From NCBI GenBank assembly GCA_017882045.1, contig JADGQF010000004.1, forward strand, positions 1 through 50,621: a stretch of DNA of 50,621 nucleotides, written 5' to 3'. Position 1 is the stretch's first letter. Every line of letters starts with the position of its first letter. Under the pieces are notes generated by a model, which did no database searches, was not told where the DNA came from, and worked only from the letters and a program-made list of their open reading frames with translations. The DNA is from Anaerolineales bacterium. GTDB lineage: Bacteria > Chloroflexota > Anaerolineae > CG2-30-64-16. Positions 42,161-50,155 of this stretch are shown here, piece after piece. The position numbers and the translations under genes were made by a program.

Positions 42161-44614
42161 ATGGAAGAAAGAAGTCTGCGGGTGTTGGAATTCGCCAAGA
42201 TACGAGAACGGCTGGCCGCTTTCACCTCCTTCACCGTGGGCCGGGAACGCGCGCTCGCCCTGCTGCCAATCGACGATGTTCGGCTGGTGCGCGAGTGGCA
42301 AGCAGAGACCCGCGAAGCGCAACGTCTGCTGGAAGAGAAGAGCGACGTTCACTTGGGGGGTGTACACGACCTGCGCCCGCAGCTCGAGCAAGCGGTGCGC
42401 GGCGGAATTCTCGTGCCCACTGACCTGTTGGACGTGCGCAGCACCTTGCAGCGCGCGCGCAGCCTGCAGCGCACCCTCAGTCGGGTGGCAGATAGCTTTC
42501 CCCACGTGGCCGATGTCGCGTCGCGCATCGTCGTGGCGCAGCACGTGATCGATGAGGTAACCCGCTGCATCGATGAGCGCGGTGAGGTGCTGGACAGCGC
42601 CAGCGAGGCTCTCGAACGCGCTCGCCGCCAACTGCGCGAGTCTCACAGCCGCCTGCTGGAACGTATGCAACGCATCGTCACTACGGCCGGCAACCAGCCC
42701 TATCTGCAAGAACCGATCGTGACGCAACGCCAGGGACGTTACGTGATCCCATTACGCGCTGAGTTCAAGGGCCGTATTCCCGGTCTGGTCCATGACCAAT
42801 CCGGCAGCGGCGCCACCCTTTTCATTGAGCCGCTGGCCGTGGTAGATCTGAATAACCGATGGCGCGAGGCCGAGCTGGCCGAACAGGAGGAGATCCGGCG
42901 CATTCTGAGCGCGCTCAGCGAAACTGTTGCCGCCGAAGCCGGCCCCATCCAGCGGACCGTGGAAGCGCTGGGTGACCTGGACTTTATCTTCGCCAAGGGA
43001 CGCTACGCGCACGAGATCCGCGGCGTCGAGCCGGAGCTGAAAGACTGGAAGACCCCGACGAGTGCGCCGACGCGCAGCCGGGCCAACACGGCGGCGAAGA
43101 AACCGCCGGAGGGGCCGCCCCAACAGGCCCAGGCCGACGTTCGTCACCCCGGCAGTGCGATCGACTTGAAACAAGCGCGGCACCCATTATTGGACCCCCT
43201 CACCGTCGTGCCGGTCGACATTTACATCGATGACAACTTCTTCGTCCTGGTGGTCACAGGGCCGAACACGGGGGGAAAGACGGTCACGCTCAAGACTACC
43301 GGGCTGCTGACGTTGATGGCACAAGCCGGTTTGGCGATCCCCGCTGGGGAAGGATCTTCGCTATCGGTATTCGAAGAGGTGTTGGCCGACATCGGGGACG
43401 AACAGAGCATCGAGCAGAGCCTCTCCACCTTCTCGTCGCACATGACGCATATCGTGCAAATTCTCGAACAGGCCTCGCCCCGCTCGCTGGTCCTGCTGGA
43501 CGAGCTTGGCGCAGGCACGGACCCGGAAGAGGGCGCGGCGCTGGCCCAGGCCCTGCTCAATACCTTGTTGGCGCGCGGCATCACCACCCTGGCGACAACG
43601 CACTATTCAGAGCTCAAGGTCTTTGCCCACAACACGCCCTTCGTCGCCAACGCCAGTGTCGAGTTCGACATCGAAACGCTGAGCCCGACCTACCGTTTGA
43701 GCATCGGCCTGCCGGGTCGTTCCAACGCCTTCGCCATCGCCCGCCGCCTGGGCCTGCTGGAACCGATAGTCGAACAGGCCGAGGCCCTGGTATCGCCCGA
43801 GTCTTTGGAAACCGAGACCATGTTGGCGGAGATCAAGCGGGCGCGCGAGGCCGCGCTGGAGGCCGAATCGGCGGCCAAGCTGGAACGCCGGCGGGCCGAG
43901 GCGCTGAACGCCGACCTGCGCTACCGCCTGGGCAGCGTCGAGGAAGCGCGCCGCCAGGTATTGGCTGAGGCGCGCGCGGCTGCGGCAGCCGAGCTGGACA
44001 ACGTGCGCCAGGAGATCGCGCGCGTGCAGGAGAGCCTGGACGATGTGGCCAAGGGCCCAACTCGCCACGAAGCCTGGTTGGCTGAGGCTGAAGAGGTTCT
44101 GGCGCGCCGCGCGGCGGCGCTGAAGCCCCTACTCTCGACTCAAACGCCCTCTCCCGTCATGATCGACGGGCCATTGCAGCCTGGCGATGTCGTCTGGGTA
44201 CCCTCCCTCCAGGCTACCGGTCAGGTGGCCAGCCTGGGCGCGACTGACGTCGAATTAAGCGTCGGCTCGTTCCGCCTCAAGCTGGCACAGAACCGGGTCG
44301 AGTTGCGGCAGCGCGGGGGCCAGGAAGCCATACAGGCCGGACCAAGCGCCCCCAAAACCCCCAATCCCGGCATGGAGCTGGACTTGCGAGGGTTGACAGT
44401 CGATGACACGCTGATTGAGCTGGACCACTACCTGGATTCCGCCTATCGTGCCGGGCTGCCTTTCGTGCGCATCATCCACGGCAAGGGTACCGGCGCCCTG
44501 CGGCAAGCCGTGCGTGACGAACTGCGCCATCATCCGTTGGTCAGCGAATACCGCGCCGGCGAAAACAATGAGGGCGGCGAGGGCGTGACCGTGGCGAAAC
44601 TGGTGCAAAGGTGA
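42161..44614 (+). CDS. mutS2: Endonuclease MutS2
   Basis: 817 residues from the ATG at 42161. MutS-core helices (about 1-290), then the ABC-type ATPase: Walker A GPNTGGKTVTLK (367-378), LSTFSSHM signature (about 424), Walker B VLLDELGAGTDP (about 446) and the ATTHYSELK His loop. A long coiled coil (about 530-640) is followed by a KOW-like segment (PGDVVWVPSLQATGQV) and a C-terminal Smr nuclease domain (about 737-817: LDLRGLTVDDTL, IIHGKGTGALR). A 30-residue Pro/Ala/Thr-rich insert sits before the ATPase (about 300-325). MutS2 limits recombination and rescues collided ribosomes, depending on species. Confidence 0.95.
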   Translation: MEERSLRVLEFAKIRERLAAFTSFTVGRERALALLPIDDVRLVREWQAETREAQRLLEEKSDVHLGGVHDLRPQLEQAVRGGILVPTDLLDVRSTLQRARSLQRTLSRVADSFPHVADVASRIVVAQHVIDEVTRCIDERGEVLDSASEALERARRQLRESHSRLLERMQRIVTTAGNQPYLQEPIVTQRQGRYVIPLRAEFKGRIPGLVHDQSGSGATLFIEPLAVVDLNNRWREAELAEQEEIRRILSALSETVAAEAGPIQRTVEALGDLDFIFAKGRYAHEIRGVEPELKDWKTPTSAPTRSRANTAAKKPPEGPPQQAQADVRHPGSAIDLKQARHPLLDPLTVVPVDIYIDDNFFVLVVTGPNTGGKTVTLKTTGLLTLMAQAGLAIPAGEGSSLSVFEEVLADIGDEQSIEQSLSTFSSHMTHIVQILEQASPRSLVLLDELGAGTDPEEGAALAQALLNTLLARGITTLATTHYSELKVFAHNTPFVANASVEFDIETLSPTYRLSIGLPGRSNAFAIARRLGLLEPIVEQAEALVSPESLETETMLAEIKRAREAALEAESAAKLERRRAEALNADLRYRLGSVEEARRQVLAEARAAAAAELDNVRQEIARVQESLDDVAKGPTRHEAWLAEAEEVLARRAAALKPLLSTQTPSPVMIDGPLQPGDVVWVPSLQATGQVASLGATDVELSVGSFRLKLAQNRVELRQRGGQEAIQAGPSAPKTPNPGMELDLRGLTVDDTLIELDHYLDSAYRAGLPFVRIIHGKGTGALRQAVRDELRHHPLVSEYRAGENNEGGEGVTVAKLVQR

Positions 44615-44647
44615 GGCGTGACACCGGCCACGCTGCATTGATGAGGC

Positions 44648-45637
44648 ATGGCCTTGACTAAGAAACGTCTGCGCGGACTCGTCCAGGTACTCCTCAGCCT
44701 CGCGCTGCTGGCCTTCATCCTCAGCCGCGTGCACTGGGCGGAAGTATGGGGCGCCCTGCAGCACATGCAGCCGGGCTGGCTGGCGCTGGCCTGGGCGCTG
44801 TTCTTGCTGGGCATCCTTGTGCGGGCGGCTCGTTGGCACATCCTCCTGAGCGCCCTCGGCGTGCGCCGGCCACTGGCCGAGCTGAGCGCATGGTATTTCG
44901 TCGGCTCGTTTTTCAACATGCTTCTACCCACCGGCTTCGGCGGTGATGCCGTGCGGGTGGTGGAGTTGGCCCAGGATACCAGCCGCCCCGGCGCAGTGCT
45001 AAACAGCGTGCTGGTCGACCGTTACCTGGGCATTATGGTGTTGTTGCCGATGGGGTTGTTGGCGGGCTTGGCGGCCGGCATCCGCTCCGGTCTGGCTCCG
45101 GTACGCGCCGGAGTGTTCGCCCTGACGGCGATGCTGTTTACCGGGGGATTGGCGGTTGCCTGGCTGCTGCGTCGCGCCTGGTGGTCGCGGCTGGCAGAAC
45201 GACCGGACCTGGCGGGTAAGCTTGTGCGGGCGCTGCGGCTGCCGGCGCTGTCCGACGCGGTTATGCCCTACGGACGCCGCGCCATGCTGCCGGCGCTGGC
45301 CGTCTCGCTGCTATTCAACATACTGCAGATCGGTTGGAACGTGGCCCTGGCCTATGGGCTCGGACTGCGACTGCCGCTGACAACCTTCCTGGTGTTCGTG
45401 CCACTGACTGCGGTTGCCTTGTTGCTTCCCGCCTTCGGTGGCTTGGGCGTGCGCGAGCTGAGCTACGTCGGCTTGTTCGGCAGCGCCGGAGTGGCGCAGG
45501 CCAGCGCCCTGGCCCTGTCGTTAAGCGTCTATGCCGTCACCTTATCAATAGGGCTGATGGGCGGCGCGATTTACCTCGCGATGGGCTTACGCCAGGCCGG
45601 GCGACGACCGATGAAAGTCGAGCAACATGGATCCTGA
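44648..45637 (+). CDS. Flippase-like membrane protein (UPF0104/LPG-synthase transmembrane domain)
   Basis: 329 residues with about eight membrane segments. The family marks are VRAARWHILLSALG (about 58), FVGSFFNMLLPTGFGGDAVRV (in two parts, about 85-105), VDRYLGIMVLL (about 125) and LLPAFGGLGVRE (about 263). This is the AglD/MprF-membrane-domain family, often next to polyprenol-phosphate GT2 enzymes and thought to help move or use lipid-linked sugars. The 3' end overlaps the GT2 gene by 11 bases, which supports a joint function. Confidence 0.85.
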   Translation: MALTKKRLRGLVQVLLSLALLAFILSRVHWAEVWGALQHMQPGWLALAWALFLLGILVRAARWHILLSALGVRRPLAELSAWYFVGSFFNMLLPTGFGGDAVRVVELAQDTSRPGAVLNSVLVDRYLGIMVLLPMGLLAGLAAGIRSGLAPVRAGVFALTAMLFTGGLAVAWLLRRAWWSRLAERPDLAGKLVRALRLPALSDAVMPYGRRAMLPALAVSLLFNILQIGWNVALAYGLGLRLPLTTFLVFVPLTAVALLLPAFGGLGVRELSYVGLFGSAGVAQASALALSLSVYAVTLSIGLMGGAIYLAMGLRQAGRRPMKVEQHGS

Positions 45638-46571
45638 GTTGACCATCGTCATCCCGCTCTACAATGAAGTTGAGAACGTCGATCCGCTCCATGCCGAGCT
45701 ATCGGCAGCGCTGGACGGGATCGGCCGTAGCTACGAGGTCATCGTGGTCGACGACGGCAGTCGCGATGGCAGCTTTGAGTGCTTGAAGGCAGTGCATGCC
45801 GCCGACCCGCGCTGGCGCATCATCCGCTTCCGCCGCAACTTCGGCCAAACCGCCGGCTTCGCCGCCGGGTTCTCGGCCGCGCGCGGCGCCGTCGTCATAA
45901 CGTCCGATGCCGATCTGCAAAACGACCCGCGCGATATCCCGCGCTTGCTGGCCAAGATGGACGAAGGCTTCGACATCGTGAGTGGCTGGCGCGTTCATCG
46001 CAAAGAGCCGTTTTTCAGCCGACGCCTGCCCTCCCTGCTCGCCAACCGCATGATCTCCGGCGCGACCGGGGTGGTCCTGCACGACTACGGCTGTTCCTTG
46101 AAGGCCTACCGCAGCGAGGTCGTGAAAACCCTGCGCCTGTACGGCGAGTTACACCGCTTCATACCCGCCGTCGCCAGTTGGATGGGTGTGACGGTGGCCG
46201 AGGTGCCGGTTAACGACCGGGCACGTCGCTTCGGCCAGAGCAAGTATGGCATCACCCGCACCTTCAAGGTGCTGCTCGATCTGATCACCGTGCGCTTCAT
46301 GCTCGGCTACTCCACCCGGCCGTTGCACATCTTCGGCGGGCTGGGGCTGATCTCGGGCGGCCTGGGCCTGCTTGCCGGCCTGTATCTGACGATCGTCAAG
46401 CTTGTCCTCGGCCAGAACATCGGCAACCGCCCGCTGCTTCTGCTGGCGGCCCTCCTCATCATCCTGGGCGTGCAGATGATTAGCATGGGCCTGGTGGCTG
46501 AAATGGTCATGCGCACCTATCACGAGGCGCAGAACAAGCCAATCTATGTGATTCGTGAGACACTCGAATGA
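45627..46571 (+). CDS. GT2 polyprenol-phosphate glycosyltransferase (DPM1/ArnC/GtrB-like)
   Basis: 314 residues. Catalytic GT2 domain: LTIVIPLYNEVENVD, VIVVDDGSRDGS (Asp-Asp donor site), FRRNFGQTAGFAAGF, and DADLQNDPRDIPRLL (DxD-like acid pair). GSLKAYR is here CSLKAYR, and RFGQSKYGITRTFKVLLDL matches DPM1-type enzymes. Two C-terminal membrane segments (about 235-258 and 270-293) anchor it. It should load a sugar from a nucleotide donor onto undecaprenyl phosphate at the inner face, providing the substrate for GT-C enzymes such as those at 377 and 29627. Confidence 0.92.
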   Translation: MDPELTIVIPLYNEVENVDPLHAELSAALDGIGRSYEVIVVDDGSRDGSFECLKAVHAADPRWRIIRFRRNFGQTAGFAAGFSAARGAVVITSDADLQNDPRDIPRLLAKMDEGFDIVSGWRVHRKEPFFSRRLPSLLANRMISGATGVVLHDYGCSLKAYRSEVVKTLRLYGELHRFIPAVASWMGVTVAEVPVNDRARRFGQSKYGITRTFKVLLDLITVRFMLGYSTRPLHIFGGLGLISGGLGLLAGLYLTIVKLVLGQNIGNRPLLLLAALLIILGVQMISMGLVAEMVMRTYHEAQNKPIYVIRETLE

Positions 46572-46620
46572 TTGACGCGCGGCCGCCAGCCCCGCCGCCC
46601 ACGTTGAAAGGACACACTCC

Positions 46621-47115
46621 ATGAGTTTTCGTTCTCCGGCGCAGCGCTTACGCCAGCACCACGCGATCGAACATGCCAGCATCACCGTCCTCAGCAAACT
46701 GATGCCGACGGCACACCTCGTCGCGCGCAGTGATCTGATGGGATTCATCGTTTACGGCGACGTGGACTCAGGGTTGCTACGCGAAGCAACCGAACAGGGA
46801 TTGAGCCGCCTGCAGGCGGGCGAATCTTCCCTTGCGGTCCATCCCAACTGCGGCACCAACCTGATTGCAGCGGGGATGCTCAGCGGCGTGGCCGCATTGT
46901 TGGCCGGCTCGGCGGGTCATAACCGCTCGTGGATGGACCGGTTGCCCAGCGCGGTGCTCGGCGCCACACTCGGCCTGATTCTGGCCCAACCGTTCGGGCG
47001 CTGGCTGCAACAGAACGTGACCACCAGCCCCGAAGTGGACGGCCTGCAGGTCGCCTCGGTTACGCGGCTCAACGACGGGCCGGTAGTCCGCCACCGCGTG
47101 TCATTTGCCGGTTAA
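46621..47115 (+). CDS. DUF6391-like membrane protein, function unknown
   Basis: 164 residues. The opening RLRQHHAIEHASITVLSKL, with HH..EHA, resembles DUF6391 proteins of cyanobacteria and Chloroflexota. AVHPNCGTNLIAAG follows, and there are one or two hydrophobic segments (about 78-97 and 108-124). The conserved His/Glu and Cys could bind metal, but nothing is known. I assign the family from memory with modest confidence. It ends three bases before holA, so the two are probably coupled. Confidence 0.6.
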   Translation: MSFRSPAQRLRQHHAIEHASITVLSKLMPTAHLVARSDLMGFIVYGDVDSGLLREATEQGLSRLQAGESSLAVHPNCGTNLIAAGMLSGVAALLAGSAGHNRSWMDRLPSAVLGATLGLILAQPFGRWLQQNVTTSPEVDGLQVASVTRLNDGPVVRHRVSFAG

Positions 47116-47117
47116 TC

Positions 47118-48263
47118 ATGATCACGCTGATCCACGGCCCCGCGGAGTTGTTGCGCGCCGAAGCAGTCGCGCAGATCCGCGCGCACATCGCCCCTGATCC
47201 TGCCCTGGCCGAGCTTAACACGGTTGTCCTTGATGGCCGGTTGGCCAGCCTGGCGGATATCCAGTTCGCGTGCGAGTCGCTGCCCTTTCTGGCCGAACGG
47301 CGGCTGGTCGTGGTGGAAGGGTTGCTGCGGCGGGCCGCGGCCGCCAAGCCGGCCGCTAAGGCGGGCGCCAGGGGAGGGGCCAAGACTGGCGCGAAAGCAG
47401 GGGCTAAGGGGGGAACCCGGGTGGGGGAGGCGGTGGGGAAAGGCCAGGCAGGCCCGCCTGATCCGGCCGGCAGCGATGAAGCTCCCGCCGAGCCTCCTCA
47501 GCAGACCACCATCCTGTCCTACCTGTCCCAGATACCGGAGACGACCGAGCTGGTGCTGGTCGAGGACGATATCGTCGCTTCTGCACCCGTGCTGCGCCGG
47601 CTGGCGGAGCTGCAGCGAGAGAGGAAAGCGGCAGTGATCGCCTGCGTTCCACCCAGGAAGAATGATTTGCCGAACTGGATCCGCGAGCGCGCCAGGCTGA
47701 GGCAGGTCAACCTGGACCCGGCCGCAGTTGCCGACCTGGTGGAATTCGTGGGCGACGATCTGCGCCTAGTGGATCAGGAATTGATCAAGTTAGGGGATTA
47801 CGTGCTCGGCAGGGGCATTCGTGGCCAACCTGCGGTCGTCACCCGGGCGGACGTGCGCCGCCTGGTGCCCGCCACACGTGCGGCCAGCGTCTTCGATCTG
47901 GTCGAAGCGCTCGGCTCGGGCAATCTGCCGGCCGCGGGACGATTACTGCAACATGCGTTGGACGTAGATGGCGAACAGCCGCTGCGCTTGCTGGCGCTCA
48001 TCAGCCGGCAATACCGGCTGCTTATGATCGCCAAGGAGTTGCAGGCACGCGGCACGGCGCCGGCGGAGATGGCCAGGGACCTGGGAGTGCCGGACTGGAC
48101 TGTGCCCAAGCTGCTGGCGCAGGCCGGCCACCACAGCTACCAGCGGCTCGAGCAGGCCCTGGAACGCATCCTCGCGGCCGACGAAGCGATCAAGACCGGC
48201 AAACTGACCGACCGCGAAGCGATGGATGTGTTGCTGGCCGAGCTGGGCACAGGAGCAAGGTAA
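47118..48263 (+). CDS. holA: DNA polymerase III subunit delta with low-complexity insert
   Basis: 381 residues from the ATG at 47118. The N-terminal part (LIHGPAELLRAEAVAQI, then FLAERRLVVVEGLL) matches the first domain of the clamp-loader delta subunit, and ELVLVEDDI, VIACVPPRKNDLPNWI, LIKLGDYV, RRLVPATRAASVFDLVEAL and LLALISRQYRLLMIAKEL match the rest. Residues 71-129 are an insert rich in Ala, Gly, Lys and Pro (AAKAGARGGAKTGAKAGAK) lying where other HolA have a short loop. It is in frame, so probably a flexible linker. The subunit opens the sliding clamp. Confidence 0.88.
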   Translation: MITLIHGPAELLRAEAVAQIRAHIAPDPALAELNTVVLDGRLASLADIQFACESLPFLAERRLVVVEGLLRRAAAAKPAAKAGARGGAKTGAKAGAKGGTRVGEAVGKGQAGPPDPAGSDEAPAEPPQQTTILSYLSQIPETTELVLVEDDIVASAPVLRRLAELQRERKAAVIACVPPRKNDLPNWIRERARLRQVNLDPAAVADLVEFVGDDLRLVDQELIKLGDYVLGRGIRGQPAVVTRADVRRLVPATRAASVFDLVEALGSGNLPAAGRLLQHALDVDGEQPLRLLALISRQYRLLMIAKELQARGTAPAEMARDLGVPDWTVPKLLAQAGHHSYQRLEQALERILAADEAIKTGKLTDREAMDVLLAELGTGAR

Positions 48264-48311
48264 AGCGGAGCCGGCCGCGCCTGCTTGTTCAGCCTGGCCG
48301 TACCAGCTTGA

Positions 48312-49070
48312 CTATTTGAGCGCGACGATAAACACGCGCGCCTCTCTCTCCGGCTCGAGCAGAGGTTCCGACAGGTCGTGGATCGCCGCGAAATGGACGG
48401 TCGCCCAGCCACAGGCTAGCAAGGCGTCTCGTACGGCCGCCAGGTCAAACGCGGTATTGAAGGCCGTTTGCTCGAACCGCTCGTAGAGCCCGCCTTCGGT
48501 GCGCATGAAACCGGAAATGCGCGTCCAGGCGCGCCCGCCCCGCTCATCGTAAATGCCGCTGGTCAGGATCAGTGCCTCGTCCGTTTCCTGGACCTTTGTT
48601 GTGTTCCAACGGCGCAGACCCTCACGCGTGTTGAGGTCGAAAACGAAGCAACCTCCGTCTTCCAGCACGCGGTAGACGCACCTAAAGCAGCGTTCCAGTG
48701 CGGCGAGGCTTTCGAGGTGGTTCAGCGCGTCGTAGGTCGAAACCACCAGGCCAAAAGAGTCATCCAGGCTGAAATCGCTGGCATCGTCCTGGACGAAGGT
48801 CGCCTGACCGCTTTCGACGTACTCGGCGGCGTTCTCGCGTGCGTAGACCAGCATCGGTTCCGAGAGGTCGATACCGGTCACATCATAGTCATGCTCCAGG
48901 AAATACAGGACCAACTGGCCGGTGCCGCAGCCCACGTCCAACAGGCTCCTGTCGGCATCCAACCCGCGCGGCCGCTCGTAGAACTCACGGATGCCCGGCC
49001 CCACTTGCGCGGCGAATCCGGTCCAAAAGCTGTTGTAAACACGCGCGAATGAGGGATTATAGGCCTGCAT
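48312..49070 (-). CDS. Class I SAM-dependent methyltransferase
   Basis: 252 residues. Motif I LLDVGCGTGQLVLYFL (about 43-58), strand-2 acid in VTGIDLSEPML, motif II FVQDDASDF and motif IV FGLVVSTYDALNHLE. The C-terminal part has the GYDV/YERFEQ beta strands of the Methyltransf_25 type enzymes with a mixed beta insertion (FDLNTREGLRRWN). Small-molecule substrate likely but unknown. Its ATG at 49070 lies inside the short ORF that follows the epimerase gene, so expression may be coupled to it. Convergent with holA; the 48-base gap has no clear terminator. Confidence 0.8.
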   Translation of the reverse strand: MQAYNPSFARVYNSFWTGFAAQVGPGIREFYERPRGLDADRSLLDVGCGTGQLVLYFLEHDYDVTGIDLSEPMLVYARENAAEYVESGQATFVQDDASDFSLDDSFGLVVSTYDALNHLESLAALERCFRCVYRVLEDGGCFVFDLNTREGLRRWNTTKVQETDEALILTSGIYDERGGRAWTRISGFMRTEGGLYERFEQTAFNTAFDLAAVRDALLACGWATVHFAAIHDLSEPLLEPEREARVFIVALK

Positions 49071-49176
49071 TGGATTCCCACTCGTCGTTATACCAGGCTG
49101 TCATGATCGGCAGGCCCAGGCCGCTGAGGGCCGCCAGACGGATATTGGTGCCGGCCAGAATGTTATCACCGAGCAT
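49057..49176 (-). CDS. Possible 39-residue ORF between epimerase and methyltransferase genes
   Basis: ATG at 49176, TAA at 49057-49059. The ATG is four bases after the epimerase TGA, with GAGGGA about nine bases ahead, and its stop overlaps the methyltransferase start by 14 bases. The peptide opens MLGDNILAGTNIRLAALSGL and ends WYNDEWESNAGL. Exact packing between two genes argues for translation, as a small protein or a coupling leader. No known family. It could also be an untranslated gap. Confidence 0.4.
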   Translation of the reverse strand: MLGDNILAGTNIRLAALSGLGLPIMTAWYNDEWESNAGL

Positions 49177-49180
49177 GGCT

Positions 49181-49582
49181 TCAGTCCCTCTGCAACAACT
49201 CGATCAGCACACCGTGCGCGCCCTTCGGGTGGATGAAGGCCACCTGGCCGTAGGCGCCGCGCCTGGGTGTTTCGTCGATCAGTTGCGTGCCCCTGGCCTT
49301 CAACTCCGCCAGGGTCGCCTGGAGGTCGTCCACCTCCAGGCAGATGTGATGCAATCCCTCGCCGCGCCTGGCCAGGTAACGCCCGATGCCCGAGTCAGGG
49401 TGAATGGGCTCAAGTAACTCGATCTCGCTGTCGCCGCTGGGCAAAAAGGCCATCTTCACGTCCTGCTCTGGCATGGTCTCCTGTTTGGAAACAACCAGCC
49501 CCAGCGCATCGCGGTAAACGCTCAAGGCCGCAGCCAGGTTTTCGACGACCACCGCCACGTGGTCGATCCTTTTTATGGTCAC
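49181..49582 (-). CDS. mce: Methylmalonyl-CoA epimerase
   Basis: 133 residues from a GTG at 49582 (GGAGG six bases ahead); a longer upstream frame overlaps the thioesterase and is rejected. VOC-fold metal ligands are in place: RIDHVAVVV (His), HHICLEVDD (His) and GVLIELLQ (Glu), with Asp/Glu in EIELLEP. Length is normal. It interconverts the R and S forms of methylmalonyl-CoA, feeding the mutase encoded at the window edge. Lies 13 bases after the thioesterase gene. Confidence 0.93.
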   Translation of the reverse strand: MTIKRIDHVAVVVENLAAALSVYRDALGLVVSKQETMPEQDVKMAFLPSGDSEIELLEPIHPDSGIGRYLARRGEGLHHICLEVDDLQATLAELKARGTQLIDETPRRGAYGQVAFIHPKGAHGVLIELLQRD

Positions 49583-49595
49583 AATTGTCCTCCGC

Positions 49596-50117
49596 TCAGT
49601 CCGGTCTAACGTACCATTGCTCGCGCTCGGGATCGAACGTCGCGATGCGGGAAAGGTCCATTTTGACGAACTTGCCGACGGCCTCGACCGCCACGCTGCC
49701 ATCGGGCAGGTAGAGCTCGCCAGAGCCTTCGAACAGGCGCGTCTTTTCCGCGGTGATGCGACCGACCGCCGTGAGTTCAAGATTCAGGGGCACGGGCTGG
49801 CGGAAGCGAACGGTCAGCTCGGCGGTCACGCCCCAGATGTTGTCGCCGTAACGTGTCATAATCGCCCGCCCCATCGTCTCGTCCATGACGGCGGTGATGA
49901 TGCCGCCATGCATGCGACCGGGGTAGCCCTGGTGATGGTCGCGGCCCGTGAAGCGGGCCAATACCGAGCCGTCTTCTTGCTGGTAGAACCGCACGTGTAG
50001 GCCCGCCGGGTTGCTCTCGCCGCACACGAAACACATGCGGCTCGTCGGCTGCTTTTTCACTGCGCTCGCACCGTCTGTCAACGCAACCCCTTCGGGTTGC
50101 AGCGCGCTATCAGTCAC
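49596..50117 (-). CDS. PaaI/hotdog-fold thioesterase-like protein
   Basis: 173 residues, GTG start at 50117 with GGTGAG ahead. The hotdog motif HGGIITAVMDETMG (about 71-84) is that of PaaI-like acyl-CoA thioesterases. MCFVCGESNPAGLHVRFY (28-45) precedes it, a Cys-x2-Cys pair seen in a subgroup of these proteins. The C-terminal VEAVGKFVKMDLSRI closes the fold. It could hydrolyse an acyl-CoA in the propionate route or remove misformed CoA esters. It sits between the mutase and epimerase genes. Confidence 0.82.
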   Translation of the reverse strand: MTDSALQPEGVALTDGASAVKKQPTSRMCFVCGESNPAGLHVRFYQQEDGSVLARFTGRDHHQGYPGRMHGGIITAVMDETMGRAIMTRYGDNIWGVTAELTVRFRQPVPLNLELTAVGRITAEKTRLFEGSGELYLPDGSVAVEAVGKFVKMDLSRIATFDPEREQWYVRPD

Positions 50118-50155
50118 AGTCTTCTCACCCCCGTCCTATCATTCCGTTACCGGTG

